A stretch of DNA of 64,000 nucleotides from Ochrobactrum sp. RH2CCR150 (lineage in GTDB: Bacteria > Pseudomonadota > Alphaproteobacteria > Rhizobiales > Rhizobiaceae). The DNA lies in the NCBI GenBank assembly GCA_014138095.1, contig JACGXE010000001.1:744001-808000 (forward strand), read 5' to 3'. Shown here piece by piece: positions 1 through 9,225 of the stretch (its first letter is position 1; the number at the start of each line of letters is the position of its first letter). The notes under the pieces were generated by a model, which was not told the origin of the DNA, did no database searches, and saw nothing but the letters and a program-made list of their open reading frames with translations. Both the position numbers and the translations under genes were made by a program.

Positions 1-62
1 TCGGTCAGAAGCTGCGTCTGCGGCGGCAATCCGCCAGTCGGTGCGAAATAAGTGCGGGTCAT
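1..62 (-). CDS. allE: (S)-ureidoglycine aminohydrolase, N-terminal fragment
   Basis: Only the first 20 codons lie in the window; the gene continues past the left edge. The start reads MTRTYFAPTGGLPPQTQLLT, which matches the usual beginning of the cupin-type (S)-ureidoglycine aminohydrolases (AllE/YlbA) as I remember them. That enzyme releases ammonia from ureidoglycine to give ureidoglycolate in allantoin breakdown. It lies 28 nt downstream of puuE-uraD on the same strand, so the two are probably cotranscribed, which fits the pathway order. The call rests on 20 residues plus context. Confidence 0.6.
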   Translation of the reverse strand, partial: MTRTYFAPTGGLPPQTQLLT

Positions 63-90
63 TGGTACTTCCCTGGTCAGTAGAGTGTTT

Positions 91-1518
91 TTAGTAAAGC
101 GCTTCTGGAAGGATGTCCTTCAGTCGCAACAGTGCGATGCGCTCGACTTGCGCGCAAGCGGTGGCGAACTCGGTCTCGCGGTCATTGGCGACGCGGCGCT
201 GGAACGTGTCGAGGATTTCCTTCTTGTTGCGCCCCTTCACGGCGATGATGAAGGGAAAGCCGAATTTCTGCGTATAGGCATCGTTCAGTTGGGTGAATGT
301 CTGCTTTTCCGCGTCGGTCAGCGCGTCCAGACCGGCACCGGCCTGTTCGGCGGTGGATTCGGCGGTCAGGCGTTTGGCCTGCGCCAGCTTGCCAGCGAGA
401 TCCGGGTGGGCATTCAAAACGCCAAGCCGCTCTTCGGGCGAGGCTGCGCGGAAGATTTTCGTCATTGCACCGGCGAGACCGGAGGCCGTATCCTCGCTGG
501 CGGCGAAGCCTGCATCATAGGCGCGCTCGGCGATCCACGGCGAATGCTCGAAAATGCTGCCATAGCGGGCCACGAAATCGGCCTTGCTGGCCTTCGATGG
601 CACCACGTCGACCACTTTCGGCTTGTGGTGTTCGTGCCAGTGATTGGCAATGTCGATACGCTTGGCGACCCAGACCTTGTCATGGCTCTGGACATAATCG
701 AGGAAACGTTCAAGCGCTGCTGCACGACCCGGACGTCCGACCAGACGGCAATGCAGGCCGATGGACAGCATCTTGGGTGCACCTTCCGCGCCTTCGCGGT
801 AGAGCACGTCGAAGGCGTCTTTCAGATAGGTGTAGAACTGGTCGCCGGAATTGAAGCCTTGCGGCGTTGCAAAACGCATATCGTTGGCGTCGAGCGTATA
901 GGGCACGATCAGATGCGGACCTTTGGGGCCTTTGACCCAATAGGGCAACTCATCGGCATAGGAATCGGCGGAATAGACAAAGCCGCCTTCTTCCATCACC
1001 AGTTTCAGCGTGTTGTCGGACGGCTTGCCCTGATAAATGCCAAGCGGGCGCGAGCCGGTGACTTCGGTGTGCAGGCGCACGGCTTCGCGAATATGCTCGC
1101 GTTCCACCTCTTCCGGCACGTCCTTATATTCCCACCAGCGCAAGCCGTGGCTGGCGATTTCCCAATCCGCTTCCTTCATGGCGGCGACGGCTTCGGGATT
1201 GCGCGCCATGGCCAGCGTCACGCCATAGACCGTGACGGGCATGTTGCGTCGCGTGAAGGCGCGCCAGAGACGCCAGAAGCCGGAACGCGCACCATATTCG
1301 TAGATGGATTCCATGTTCAGGTTGCGCTGGCCGTTCCAGGCCTGCCCGCCGACGATTTCGGACAACAGGCACTCGGACGCTGCGTCGCCGTCGAGAATGC
1401 AGTTCTCCGCGCCTTCTTCATAATTGACCACGAACTGGACGGCTATATTGGCCCCGCCGGGCCAGCGCGGATCAGGTGTGTTCCGGCCATAGCCGATCAG
1501 ATTGCGTGGGTAACTCAT
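91..1518 (-). CDS. puuE: PuuE-UraD fusion: allantoinase plus OHCU decarboxylase
   Basis: A 475-residue fusion. Residues 1-300 are a polysaccharide-deacetylase-fold allantoinase of the PuuE type (start MSYPRNLIGYGRNTPDPRWP). Where metal-dependent relatives carry HxxxH it has SHGLRWWEY, as expected for the metal-independent PuuE class. Residues from about 315 to 475 are a 2-oxo-4-hydroxy-4-carboxy-5-ureidoimidazoline decarboxylase, with FEHSPWIAERA and LNAHPDLAGKLA. One chain would thus decarboxylate OHCU to S-allantoin and open allantoin to allantoate in the cytoplasm. The ATG at 1518 is chosen because AGGGGA precedes it by a normal spacing and the longer reading has no support. uraH is divergent. 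Confidence 0.93.
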   Translation of the reverse strand: MSYPRNLIGYGRNTPDPRWPGGANIAVQFVVNYEEGAENCILDGDAASECLLSEIVGGQAWNGQRNLNMESIYEYGARSGFWRLWRAFTRRNMPVTVYGVTLAMARNPEAVAAMKEADWEIASHGLRWWEYKDVPEEVEREHIREAVRLHTEVTGSRPLGIYQGKPSDNTLKLVMEEGGFVYSADSYADELPYWVKGPKGPHLIVPYTLDANDMRFATPQGFNSGDQFYTYLKDAFDVLYREGAEGAPKMLSIGLHCRLVGRPGRAAALERFLDYVQSHDKVWVAKRIDIANHWHEHHKPKVVDVVPSKASKADFVARYGSIFEHSPWIAERAYDAGFAASEDTASGLAGAMTKIFRAASPEERLGVLNAHPDLAGKLAQAKRLTAESTAEQAGAGLDALTDAEKQTFTQLNDAYTQKFGFPFIIAVKGRNKKEILDTFQRRVANDRETEFATACAQVERIALLRLKDILPEALY

Positions 1519-1856
1519 GCCATATCCCCTTGATGTCAGTGCCAGCGCACCCCGAAAACCGTTCAACGGCATGCGGATCACGCTTTGGTTTTGCCTATGA
1601 TAATAAAGATTTGCGGTGTGAATTCCCCTTCAAAATTTTGAAAGACATCCAATGAGAAAGCTCTTTCTTAATGCCGAATAAGGCGGAATACTTCACGATG
1701 GGAACAAAAGCGGGAACGCCGCCGGTCTGCCATATAAATGTGCTTTGATAGCAAAAACGGTACTGGCAAACCGAGTGAAATCAGCGACTTGCAGCGGATC
1801 CGTTTCATGGACAAGGTTCATGGGCCGGAGAATCGCGCAAGGGGTCAGGAGTGCAA
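1519..1856. promoter_or_regulatory. Divergent puuE/uraH control region with a 14-bp palindrome
   Basis: This 338-bp gap separates the two divergent purine operons and holds no convincing gene. At 1629-1642 it contains the perfect palindrome TTCAAAATTTTGAA, about 110 nt upstream of puuE and 215 nt upstream of uraH. It is a reasonable operator candidate for a purine- or allantoin-responsive repressor. No promoter hexamers could be assigned with confidence. The regulator is unknown; the LysR and IclR proteins in this cluster are candidates by proximity only. Confidence 0.4.
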
Positions 1857-2234
1857 ATGGGTCAGGGACATCACGGCGACGAGGGCAGAGCAGGTCGATT
1901 GACGACCCATGTTCTCGATACGGTCAGCGGCAAACCGGCTGCGGGATTGCGTATCGAATTACGCCGGATCGAGAATCACACGCCGCACAGCATCAAGGAA
2001 ATTCGCACCAATCAGGACGGGCGCAGCGGCGAGCCGCTGCTGGCCAATGGCGACCTGCAACGCGGTTCCTATGAACTGCTTTTTCATGTCGGCGAATATT
2101 TCGGCAAGGACGAAGACGGCGTGCCGTTCCTTGACGTCGTGCCGTTGCGCTTTGGTGTTTCCGATGAAAAGGCGCATTATCATGTGCCGCTTCTGGTTTC
2201 GCCTTTCTCTTATTCGACCTATCGCGGGAGCTGA
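1857..2234 (+). CDS. uraH: 5-hydroxyisourate hydrolase
   Basis: 125 residues, the transthyretin-like fold that hydrolyses 5-hydroxyisourate to OHCU, the step after urate oxidation. Family marks are the N-terminal LTTHVLDTVSGKPAAG, the internal RTNQDGR and the C-terminal YRGS signature. The ATG at 1857 is preferred to the GTG six bases upstream, because AGGA at 1847-1850 gives a six-base spacer to the ATG and none to the GTG. The stop lies 5 nt before xdhA, so it heads the uraH-xdhABC operon. Its product feeds the UraD half of the divergent fusion gene. Confidence 0.95.
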   Translation: MGQGHHGDEGRAGRLTTHVLDTVSGKPAAGLRIELRRIENHTPHSIKEIRTNQDGRSGEPLLANGDLQRGSYELLFHVGEYFGKDEDGVPFLDVVPLRFGVSDEKAHYHVPLLVSPFSYSTYRGS

Positions 2235-2239
2235 GCAGG

Positions 2240-3718
2240 ATGGTTCAGTCTGTGAGAAACAGAATATGTTTTCTTCTCAATGGCGAGCGGGTTGAGCTCG
2301 ACCGGGTTTCGCCAACGGAAACGCTGCTCGATTATCTGCGTCTGGCCTGCAAGCTGCGCGGTACCAAGGAAGGCTGCGCCGAAGGCGATTGCGGCGCTTG
2401 CACGGTGCTGGTCGGCAAGATCGTGGGCAGCGAGCTGGTCTATGAAAGCGTCAATGCCTGCATTCGCTTCGTCGGCTCGCTGGATGGTTGCCATGTCGTG
2501 ACGGTCGAGCATTTGCGCGGAGCCGATGGTGGTCTGCATCCGGTGCAAAAGGCGATGATCGATTTTCACGGCTCGCAATGCGGTTTCTGTACGCCGGGCT
2601 TCGTGATGTCGCTTTACGGGCTGTGGATGCGCAATCCCAAGCCCGCCGATCCGGTGATTGAAAAGGCGCTGCAAGGCAATCTCTGCCGCTGCACCGGCTA
2701 TGAGGCGATCATTCGCGCTGCCCGCGCCATTTCCGATTACGGCAACACGACGGACGATCCGCTGGCGGCAGAACGCGCCCATGTGCTCGAACAGTTGAAA
2801 TCCATGCGCGACGGTTCGCGCGTTGAAGTGGGCGAGGGCAAGGACCGTCTGGTCGTGCCTGCTGATCTCGACGATTTCGCAGCGCTGCTGGCCGATGAGC
2901 CGAAGGCGACCGTGGTGGCCGGTTCCACCGATGTGGGCCTGTGGGTCACGAAGATGATGCGCGATATTTCGCCGGTCGTCTTTATCGGCCATCTCACGGA
3001 ATTGCGTTCTATTTCCGAGGACAACAACGTCGTCACCATTGGCGCAGGCGTGACCTATACGGAAGCCTTCTCCTTCCTCGCCAGGCGCATTCCACAGCTC
3101 AGCGGTCTCATAAACCGCATCGGTGGCGAGCAAGTGCGCAATATGGGCACCATCGGCGGCAATATCGCCAATGGTTCGCCGATTGGCGACACGCCGCCGC
3201 CGCTGATCGCGCTCAATGCGCGTCTGACCCTGCGCAAGGGCGATATCCGCCGCACCATTTCGCTTGAAGATTTCTTCATCGCCTATGGCAAGCAGGACCG
3301 TCAGCCCGGCGAATTCGTTGAGGCGGTGCATGTGCCGATCCCGGCGGAAGACAACCAATTTGCGATCTACAAAGTGTCCAAGCGTTTTGAGGAAGATATC
3401 ACCGCAGCGCTGGGTGCATTCCACATGACGCTCGACGCGGCAGGCAAGGTCGCTTCCATCCGGATCGCCTATGGCGGCATGGCGGCGACGCCGAAACGCG
3501 CCTTTGCGGTTGAAGCTGCCCTGTTGGGCCAGCCTTGGACCGAAGAGACGGTGGAGGCCGCAATCGGCGCCTATGAGCAGGATTACCAGCCGCTCAGCGA
3601 TATGCGCGCCACGGCGGATTATCGCCTGATGGTCTCGAAGAATTTGTTGCGCCGTTTCTATGCCGAAACGCAAGGTCAAGCCGAACCCTTGCGCGTTCAG
3701 CATATCGAAGCGGTCTGA
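2240..3718 (+). CDS. xdhA: Xanthine dehydrogenase small subunit (2Fe-2S, FAD)
   Basis: 492 residues carrying the electron-transfer half of xanthine dehydrogenase. The plant-type [2Fe-2S] cluster uses C46, C51, C54 and C74; the second cluster uses C114, C117, C149 and C151. An FAD domain of the CO-dehydrogenase flavoprotein type follows (about 195-370, with GGEQVRNMGTIGGNIANGSP), then its C-terminal domain. With XdhB it oxidises hypoxanthine and xanthine to urate and passes the electrons to NAD+. It sits 5 nt after uraH and 11 nt before xdhB, so one transcript is likely. Length and motifs are normal. Confidence 0.96.
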   Translation: MVQSVRNRICFLLNGERVELDRVSPTETLLDYLRLACKLRGTKEGCAEGDCGACTVLVGKIVGSELVYESVNACIRFVGSLDGCHVVTVEHLRGADGGLHPVQKAMIDFHGSQCGFCTPGFVMSLYGLWMRNPKPADPVIEKALQGNLCRCTGYEAIIRAARAISDYGNTTDDPLAAERAHVLEQLKSMRDGSRVEVGEGKDRLVVPADLDDFAALLADEPKATVVAGSTDVGLWVTKMMRDISPVVFIGHLTELRSISEDNNVVTIGAGVTYTEAFSFLARRIPQLSGLINRIGGEQVRNMGTIGGNIANGSPIGDTPPPLIALNARLTLRKGDIRRTISLEDFFIAYGKQDRQPGEFVEAVHVPIPAEDNQFAIYKVSKRFEEDITAALGAFHMTLDAAGKVASIRIAYGGMAATPKRAFAVEAALLGQPWTEETVEAAIGAYEQDYQPLSDMRATADYRLMVSKNLLRRFYAETQGQAEPLRVQHIEAV

Positions 3719-3729
3719 AGGAGGCAGGC

Positions 3730-6087
3730 ATGAACAAACATCCTGCAAGCACGATCAAAGCCGCCGCTATCAAAGGTGGTGTCGCCACCGATCAGAGGCA
3801 TGACTCCGCACATAAGCATGTGACGGGCGATGCGGTCTATATCGACGATATTCCGGAACCCGAAGGCACGCTGCATGTCGGTGTCGGCCTTGCGTCAGTT
3901 GCCCATGCCAATATCAAGTCTGTCGACCTTTCCGCCGTGCGTGCAGCGCCCGGCGTTGTCGATGTGCTGACCTATAAGGACATCCCCGGCGAAAACGATG
4001 TCTCGCCGTCCGGCATGCATGACGATCCGATCTTCGCAGTGGATACGGTACAGTTCCACGGGCAGCCGATCTTCGCCGTCATTGCCCGCACCCGCGATCA
4101 GGCCCGCCGCGCCGCGCGTCTGGCCAAGGTTGAATATGAGGAAATGCCGGGCCTGTTTTCCATTGCAGGCCTTGATGGCGCAAAAGACCGTCTGGTCTTC
4201 ACGCCGCTGACGCTCAATCGCGGTGACGCCCGCAAGGCCATTGATGATGCGCCGCGCAAGGTGAAGGGCCGCATGATGGTTGGCGGTCAGGACCATTTCT
4301 ATCTGGAAGGGCAGGCTTCGCTGGCTGTTCCCGGCGAGGATGAAGACGTCACCATCTATTGCTCCACGCAGGGGCCGAGCGAAACGCAGCATCTGGTCGC
4401 CCATGCGCTGGGTGTGCCGAGCCATTCGGTCACGGTTGAAGTGCGCCGTATGGGCGGCGGCTTCGGGGGCAAGGAAACGCAGGCCAATCAATGGGCCGCC
4501 ATTGCGGCTATCGCCGCCAAGAAGCACAGGCGCGCGGTGAAAATCCGCCTTGACCGCGACGAGGACATGACCGCCACCGGCAAACGTCATGACTTCATGA
4601 TTGATTACGAGGTCGGCTTCGACGACGAAGGCAATATTCTGGGCGTCGATTATATGTTCGCGCTCAATGCCGGTTTCTCGGCGGACCTTTCGGGGCCGGT
4701 CGGCGATCGTGCGCTGTTCCATTGCGACAATGCCTATTTCTTCCCGGCAGTGCATGCGCAATCCGCGCCGCTTTACACCAACACCGTGTCCAACACGGCG
4801 TTCCGCGGTTTTGGCGGCCCGCAGGGCATGGTCGGTGCGGAGCGCGTCATCGAGGAAGTGGCCTTTGCGGTCGGCAAAGACCCGCTCGATATCCGCAAGC
4901 TCAATTTTTACGACGCGATGGGGACCGAAGGCGCAACGCGCAATATCACGCCCTATCACCAGAAGGTGGAAGACTGCATCATCCAGCGCATCGTCGCGGA
5001 ACTGGAAGAGAGCGCCGATTACGCCGCGCGGCGTGAAGCTATTCGCGCATTCAACGCCAAAAGCCGCACTGTGAAGCGCGGCATGGCGTTGACGCCGGTA
5101 AAATTCGGCATTTCCTTCACCAAGACCGAGTCCAATCAGGCTGGTGCGCTGGTGCATGTCTATAATGACGGCTCGGTGCATATGAACCACGGCGGTACTG
5201 AAATGGGGCAGGGGCTCCATCTCAAAGTGGCGCAGGTCGTGGCGGAAGAATTCCAGATCGACCTCGACCGGGTGAAGATCACCGCAACGACAACCGCCAA
5301 AGTGCCGAACACCGCGCCGACGGCTGCTTCGTCCGGTGCTGATCTCAACGGCATGGCGGCGCAGGATGCCGCGCGTCAGATCAAAAAGCGGCTGATCCGT
5401 TTTGCTGCCGAGCAGCATCAGGTGCCGGAAGATCAGGTTGTCTTCCTGCCCAACCGCATTCGCGTCGGCAATCAGGAAATCAGCTTCAACGAATTGGTGA
5501 AGCAGGCCTATATCGGACGCGTGCAGCTTTCCGCCGCCGGGCACTACAAGACGCCGAAAATCCACTGGGATCGCGCCAAGGGCAAAGGCCATGCCTTCTA
5601 TTACTACGCTTATGGCGCTGCCTGTTCGGAAGTCTCGGTCGATACGCTGACCGGCGAATATGTGGTGGAACGCACGGATATCCTTCACGATACCGGACGG
5701 TCGCTCAACCGTGTCATCGATATCGGCCAGATCGAAGGCGGCTTCGTGCAGGGCATGGGCTGGCTCACAACAGAGGAACTTGTCTGGGACACCAAGGGGC
5801 GGCTGCGCACCCACGCGCCATCCACCTACAAGATCCCGCTGGCATCCGACCGGCCCAAGATTTTCAATGTGGCGCTGACCGACTGGTCGGAAGCCTATGA
5901 GCCGACCATCCATCGCTCGAAGGCGGTGGGTGAGCCGCCGCTGCCGCACGGCATGTCGGTGCTTTATGCACTGTCGGATGCGGTGGCGAGCGTTGCCGAC
6001 CACAAGATCAGCCCGCGTCTCGATGCGCCAGCCACACCTGAGCGTGTGCTGATGGCTATCGAGCGGCTACGCGCGCAAAAGGGGTAG
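3730..6087 (+). CDS. xdhB: Xanthine dehydrogenase molybdopterin subunit
   Basis: 785 residues, the molybdenum-cofactor subunit. An a/b hammerhead domain comes first (HKHVTGDAVYIDDI), followed by the molybdopterin-binding domains, with MGGGFGGKE near residue 240, FRGFGGPQGM near 360 and GGTEMGQGLH near 485. E735 in AVGEPPLPHG is the expected catalytic glutamate. GGAGG lies just upstream of the ATG. The partner XdhA is encoded 11 nt upstream and the cofactor-handling XdhC 4 nt downstream. It is full length and shows no sign of damage. Confidence 0.97.
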   Translation: MNKHPASTIKAAAIKGGVATDQRHDSAHKHVTGDAVYIDDIPEPEGTLHVGVGLASVAHANIKSVDLSAVRAAPGVVDVLTYKDIPGENDVSPSGMHDDPIFAVDTVQFHGQPIFAVIARTRDQARRAARLAKVEYEEMPGLFSIAGLDGAKDRLVFTPLTLNRGDARKAIDDAPRKVKGRMMVGGQDHFYLEGQASLAVPGEDEDVTIYCSTQGPSETQHLVAHALGVPSHSVTVEVRRMGGGFGGKETQANQWAAIAAIAAKKHRRAVKIRLDRDEDMTATGKRHDFMIDYEVGFDDEGNILGVDYMFALNAGFSADLSGPVGDRALFHCDNAYFFPAVHAQSAPLYTNTVSNTAFRGFGGPQGMVGAERVIEEVAFAVGKDPLDIRKLNFYDAMGTEGATRNITPYHQKVEDCIIQRIVAELEESADYAARREAIRAFNAKSRTVKRGMALTPVKFGISFTKTESNQAGALVHVYNDGSVHMNHGGTEMGQGLHLKVAQVVAEEFQIDLDRVKITATTTAKVPNTAPTAASSGADLNGMAAQDAARQIKKRLIRFAAEQHQVPEDQVVFLPNRIRVGNQEISFNELVKQAYIGRVQLSAAGHYKTPKIHWDRAKGKGHAFYYYAYGAACSEVSVDTLTGEYVVERTDILHDTGRSLNRVIDIGQIEGGFVQGMGWLTTEELVWDTKGRLRTHAPSTYKIPLASDRPKIFNVALTDWSEAYEPTIHRSKAVGEPPLPHGMSVLYALSDAVASVADHKISPRLDAPATPERVLMAIERLRAQKG

Positions 6088-6091
6088 CACC

Positions 6092-6931
6092 ATGAGCAGC
6101 GGCACGCTGGGCAGGCGGGACGATATCCGGGCTTTCCTGAACCGTCGCCACGACACGGTGCTGGTGGAGGTCGCGGATGTGAAGGGTTCTGCGCCTCGCG
6201 ATGCCGGGGCGTGGATGCTCGTCGCCCGCGATATGATCTTCCGCACCATCGGCGGCGGACAGCTCGAATATATGGCTATCGACCACGCCCGGAAAATACT
6301 CGCTGGCGGTCGCGATTCCCCGATGGATGTGCCTCTGGGACCGGAGATCGGCCAATGCTGCGGCGGGCGCGTTGCCTTGAATTTCAAGCGCGTCAATCGC
6401 GGCCTTGCGGATGAACTGGTCATCAAGGTCGATGCGGAAATCGCCACCCGTCCGCATGTCTATGTCTTCGGTGCGGGCCACGTCGGTGATGCACTGGCCT
6501 ATGCGCTTTCGCTCACGCCGGTGCGGGTGGTGCTGGTGGATACGCGCGAGGCGGAGCTGATGGCTGTCGACGCGCCGGGCGTTGAAACCTGCCTCGCGGC
6601 CATGCCCGAACAGGTGGTGCGCTCCGCACCGCCGGGCAGTGCGTTCATCATCCTGACGCATGATCACGCGCTTGATTTTCTGATCGCCGCCGAGGCGCTG
6701 CAACGCCGCGATGCGATCTATGTCGGCATGATCGGCTCGAAGACGAAGAAGGCGACTTTCAAAAATTGGTTGAAACGCGAGTTCGGCAGCGATGATCTGT
6801 TTGAAGATCTGATCTGCCCGGTCGGCGGCGCGGTCGTGAAGGATAAACGCCCCGAAGTCATCGCAGCCCTTGCGGCGGCCGAAGTGCTGACCGCCGTTTT
6901 GACCACAAGCAAGGTCTCGCAGCCCGCCTGA
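6092..6931 (+). CDS. xdhC: Xanthine dehydrogenase accessory protein XdhC
   Basis: 279 residues. XdhC proteins bind molybdenum cofactor and deliver it, sulfurated, to xanthine dehydrogenase. The N-terminal XdhC/CoxI domain has VEVADVKGSAPRDAGAWMLV and the QCCGG segment. A Rossmann domain follows (YVFGAGHVGDALAYALS near residue 126) with the typical YVGMIGSKTKKATF. It starts 4 nt after the xdhB stop, so translational coupling is likely. A hairpin with a T tract at the stop codon ends the operon. Confidence 0.94.
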   Translation: MSSGTLGRRDDIRAFLNRRHDTVLVEVADVKGSAPRDAGAWMLVARDMIFRTIGGGQLEYMAIDHARKILAGGRDSPMDVPLGPEIGQCCGGRVALNFKRVNRGLADELVIKVDAEIATRPHVYVFGAGHVGDALAYALSLTPVRVVLVDTREAELMAVDAPGVETCLAAMPEQVVRSAPPGSAFIILTHDHALDFLIAAEALQRRDAIYVGMIGSKTKKATFKNWLKREFGSDDLFEDLICPVGGAVVKDKRPEVIAALAAAEVLTAVLTTSKVSQPA

Positions 6932-6950
6932 TTTGGCAGGCCGCTTTTTT
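6926..6950 (+). terminator. Rho-independent terminator after xdhC
   Basis: GCCTG at 6926-6930 pairs with CAGGC at 6937-6941 across a six-base loop, and six T follow at 6945-6950. The hairpin overlaps the xdhC stop codon, and its T tract touches the last two bases of the convergent LysR gene. Confidence 0.65.
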
Positions 6951-7863
6951 AAGCCAGCGCTTCCCGTATGAGCCGCTGGCAGCGCTCCGTCATGAAATCG
7001 ATGATCAGACGCACCTTCGGGTCCTGAAAACGCTTGTGCGGATAGATCGCCGCAAGCTGGATCGGTGCCGGTGGTGTGCTTTCGAGCAGGGGTATCAGCC
7101 GACCGTCGCGGAGATATTCCTTCACCTCGAACAGCGGCTTGTTGATGATGCCGCGCCCGCCCAGCGCCCATTGCGTCAATACGTCGCCATCATCGGAATC
7201 ATAAGGGCCGGTCACTTCGAATTTACGAAGACCTTCCGGTGTTTGAAGCGACCAGTAATATTCCTTCGACCCAGGAAAACGCAGCAGCAAACAGTCATGG
7301 GTGTTGCCCAGCAGCTCTTCCGGCGATTGCGGAACCCCATGTTTTTCAAGATATTGCGGCGCAGCGCAGATCACGCGCTCGCAATTCAGGATGCCGCGCA
7401 TGCGCAAGTTGGAGTTTTCCAGAACCCCGAGTTTGAAGGCGACATCCACGCTTTCGCTCATAATGTCGATCTCGTGGTCAGATAGTCGCAGGCGCACTTC
7501 AATGTCCGGATATTTGTCGTGAAACTCCGGAATGCCCGATGCGATGAGCCTGCGGCCAAGCCCCAAAGGCGCGGTGATGCGAATCGATCCCTTGGGATTT
7601 TTCGCAAGTTCCGCGACGGCTGCTTCCGCCTCATCGACTGCTTCGAGGATTTTCAACGCGCCATCATAGAATATGCGGCCATGCTCGGTTGGCGTCAGCT
7701 TGCGCGTGGTACGGTTGAAGAGCCGGACGCCAAGATGCTTCTCCAACTCCTTGATTCGATTGCTCGCAACCGCCGGAGAGGCGCGCTGGTCGCGCCCGGC
7801 GGCAGAAAGATTTCCCAATTCGACAACGCGCACGAAAACGCGCAGATTATCAAGATAAGACAT
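6949..7863 (-). CDS. LysR-family transcriptional regulator
   Basis: 304 residues. An N-terminal winged helix-turn-helix (MSYLDNLRVFVRVVELGNLS, then ASNRIKELEKHLGVRLFNRT) is followed by a LysR substrate-binding domain from about residue 90. The subtype resembles the DsdC/CrgA-like group that controls single neighbouring operons. The ATG at 7863 is chosen because GGAGGGG precedes it; the open frame runs further upstream without a ribosome site. It is divergent from puuD-guaD with a 124-nt shared gap and convergent with xdhC. Control of purine catabolism and of itself is therefore likely, by inference only. Confidence 0.85.
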   Translation of the reverse strand: MSYLDNLRVFVRVVELGNLSAAGRDQRASPAVASNRIKELEKHLGVRLFNRTTRKLTPTEHGRIFYDGALKILEAVDEAEAAVAELAKNPKGSIRITAPLGLGRRLIASGIPEFHDKYPDIEVRLRLSDHEIDIMSESVDVAFKLGVLENSNLRMRGILNCERVICAAPQYLEKHGVPQSPEELLGNTHDCLLLRFPGSKEYYWSLQTPEGLRKFEVTGPYDSDDGDVLTQWALGGRGIINKPLFEVKEYLRDGRLIPLLESTPPAPIQLAAIYPHKRFQDPKVRLIIDFMTERCQRLIREALA

Positions 7864-7956
7864 GCGTCCCCTCCACGATTGTCTAGTTTTTTTTGAAAGT
7901 GATGGTCGTGTTGTGACGTTCCCTCGGACGCAAAGCTTTGGCACATAATAGGATAA

Positions 7957-7979
7957 CGAACAATGGGGCGAACAATGGG
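7957..7979 (+). promoter_or_regulatory. Perfect 11-bp direct repeat upstream of puuD
   Basis: CGAACAATGGG occurs at 7957-7967 and again at 7969-7979, a 12-bp period ending just before the puuD start. The second copy includes part of the likely ribosome site (GGGAG). It could be a regulator site in the leader or a simple duplication. Confidence 0.4.
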
Positions 7980-7987
7980 AGTGCCTG

Positions 7988-9223
7988 ATGTATGATTTTG
8001 CCGTAGCCTGGGACTGGCTGGGCTTCGCAGCGCGGTGGCTGCATGTCATTACCGCGATTGCGTGGATCGGCTCGTCGTTCTACTTCATCGCGCTTGATCT
8101 TGGTCTGCGCCAGCGTCCCGGCTTGCCGGTCGGCGCGCATGGCGAGGAATGGCAGGTCCATGGCGGCGGTTTCTATCACATCCAGAAATATCTGGTTGCG
8201 CCCGCCGAAATGCCGGAACACCTCACCTGGTTCAAATGGGAATCCTACGCCACCTGGCTGTCGGGCTTCACGCTGCTTTGCATCGTTTATTACACGGGCG
8301 CTGATCTTTACCTGATCGATCCGAATGTGCTCGATGTGTCTGTTCCGGTTGCTATCGCGATTTCCATCGGCTCGCTGGCGTTTGGCTGGGTCGCCTATAA
8401 CACCATCTGCAAGCTGATGCTGGGCAAGAGCGATACGCTTTTGATGGTCATGCTCTATGTCGTGCTGGTGTTCGTGGCCTGGGGCTATACGCATCTGTTC
8501 ACGAGCCGCGCAGCCTTCCTGCATCTGGGCGCTTTCACGGCGACGATCATGTCGGCCAACGTGTTCATGATCATCATCCCGAACCAGAAAATCGTGGTGG
8601 CCGATCTCATCGCCGGTCGCAAGCCCGATCCGAAATACGGCAAGATCGCCAAGCAGCGCTCGACGCATAACAACTATCTGACGCTGCCGGTTCTGTTCCT
8701 GATGCTGTCGAACCACAATCCGCTGGCTTTCGGCACGCAGTATAACTGGATCATCGCATCGCTGGTGTTCCTGATGGGCGTGACCATCCGCCATTGGTTC
8801 AACACCCAGCATGCCCGTAAAGGCAAGCCGACCTGGACCTGGCTGGTGACGGTCATCCTGTTCATCGTCATCATGTGGCTTTCCACCGCGCCGAAGATTT
8901 TGACCGGCCAGCCGGAAGAACAGAAGGTTTCCGCTTTACAGCAAACTTTCATTTCGGACCCGCACTTTGGCAAAGTGCGGGATACCGTTTTAGGACGCTG
9001 CGCCATGTGTCACGCGGCGCAGCCGGGCTGGGAAGGCATGATCACGCCGCCAAAAGGCGTGACGCTTGAAACGGATCGGGAAATCGCCGCCCATGCGCGC
9101 GAAATCTATTTGCAGGCCGGTCGCTCCCATGCGATGCCGCCTGCCAACGTCACCGGGGTAACGGATCAGGAGCGCCAGCTTCTCGCCTCCTGGTATGAAT
9201 CCGCTACTGCTGGAGCAAAGTAA
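7988..9223 (+). CDS. puuD: Membrane urate hydroxylase PuuD with cytochrome c domain
   Basis: 411 residues. Residues 1-310 form an integral membrane domain with about eight hydrophobic helices, beginning WLGFAARWLHVITAIAWIG (the DUF989/urate hydroxylase family). The C-terminal part carries one c-type haem site with C338, C341 and H342 (CAMCH). The family oxidises urate to 5-hydroxyisourate and passes electrons to the respiratory chain rather than to oxygen. It fills the gap between xdhABC and uraH, and no uricase of the soluble type is present here. guaD starts 2 nt after the stop. Confidence 0.93.
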   Translation: MYDFAVAWDWLGFAARWLHVITAIAWIGSSFYFIALDLGLRQRPGLPVGAHGEEWQVHGGGFYHIQKYLVAPAEMPEHLTWFKWESYATWLSGFTLLCIVYYTGADLYLIDPNVLDVSVPVAIAISIGSLAFGWVAYNTICKLMLGKSDTLLMVMLYVVLVFVAWGYTHLFTSRAAFLHLGAFTATIMSANVFMIIIPNQKIVVADLIAGRKPDPKYGKIAKQRSTHNNYLTLPVLFLMLSNHNPLAFGTQYNWIIASLVFLMGVTIRHWFNTQHARKGKPTWTWLVTVILFIVIMWLSTAPKILTGQPEEQKVSALQQTFISDPHFGKVRDTVLGRCAMCHAAQPGWEGMITPPKGVTLETDREIAAHAREIYLQAGRSHAMPPANVTGVTDQERQLLASWYESATAGAK

Positions 9224-9225
9224 CA

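Noticed and set aside
3895..6003. A 702-codon open frame on the minus strand opposite xdhB
   Set aside because: It is a shadow of a high-GC gene. The plus strand has full molybdopterin-subunit motifs, and the antisense product is histidine- and arginine-rich with no known domain.
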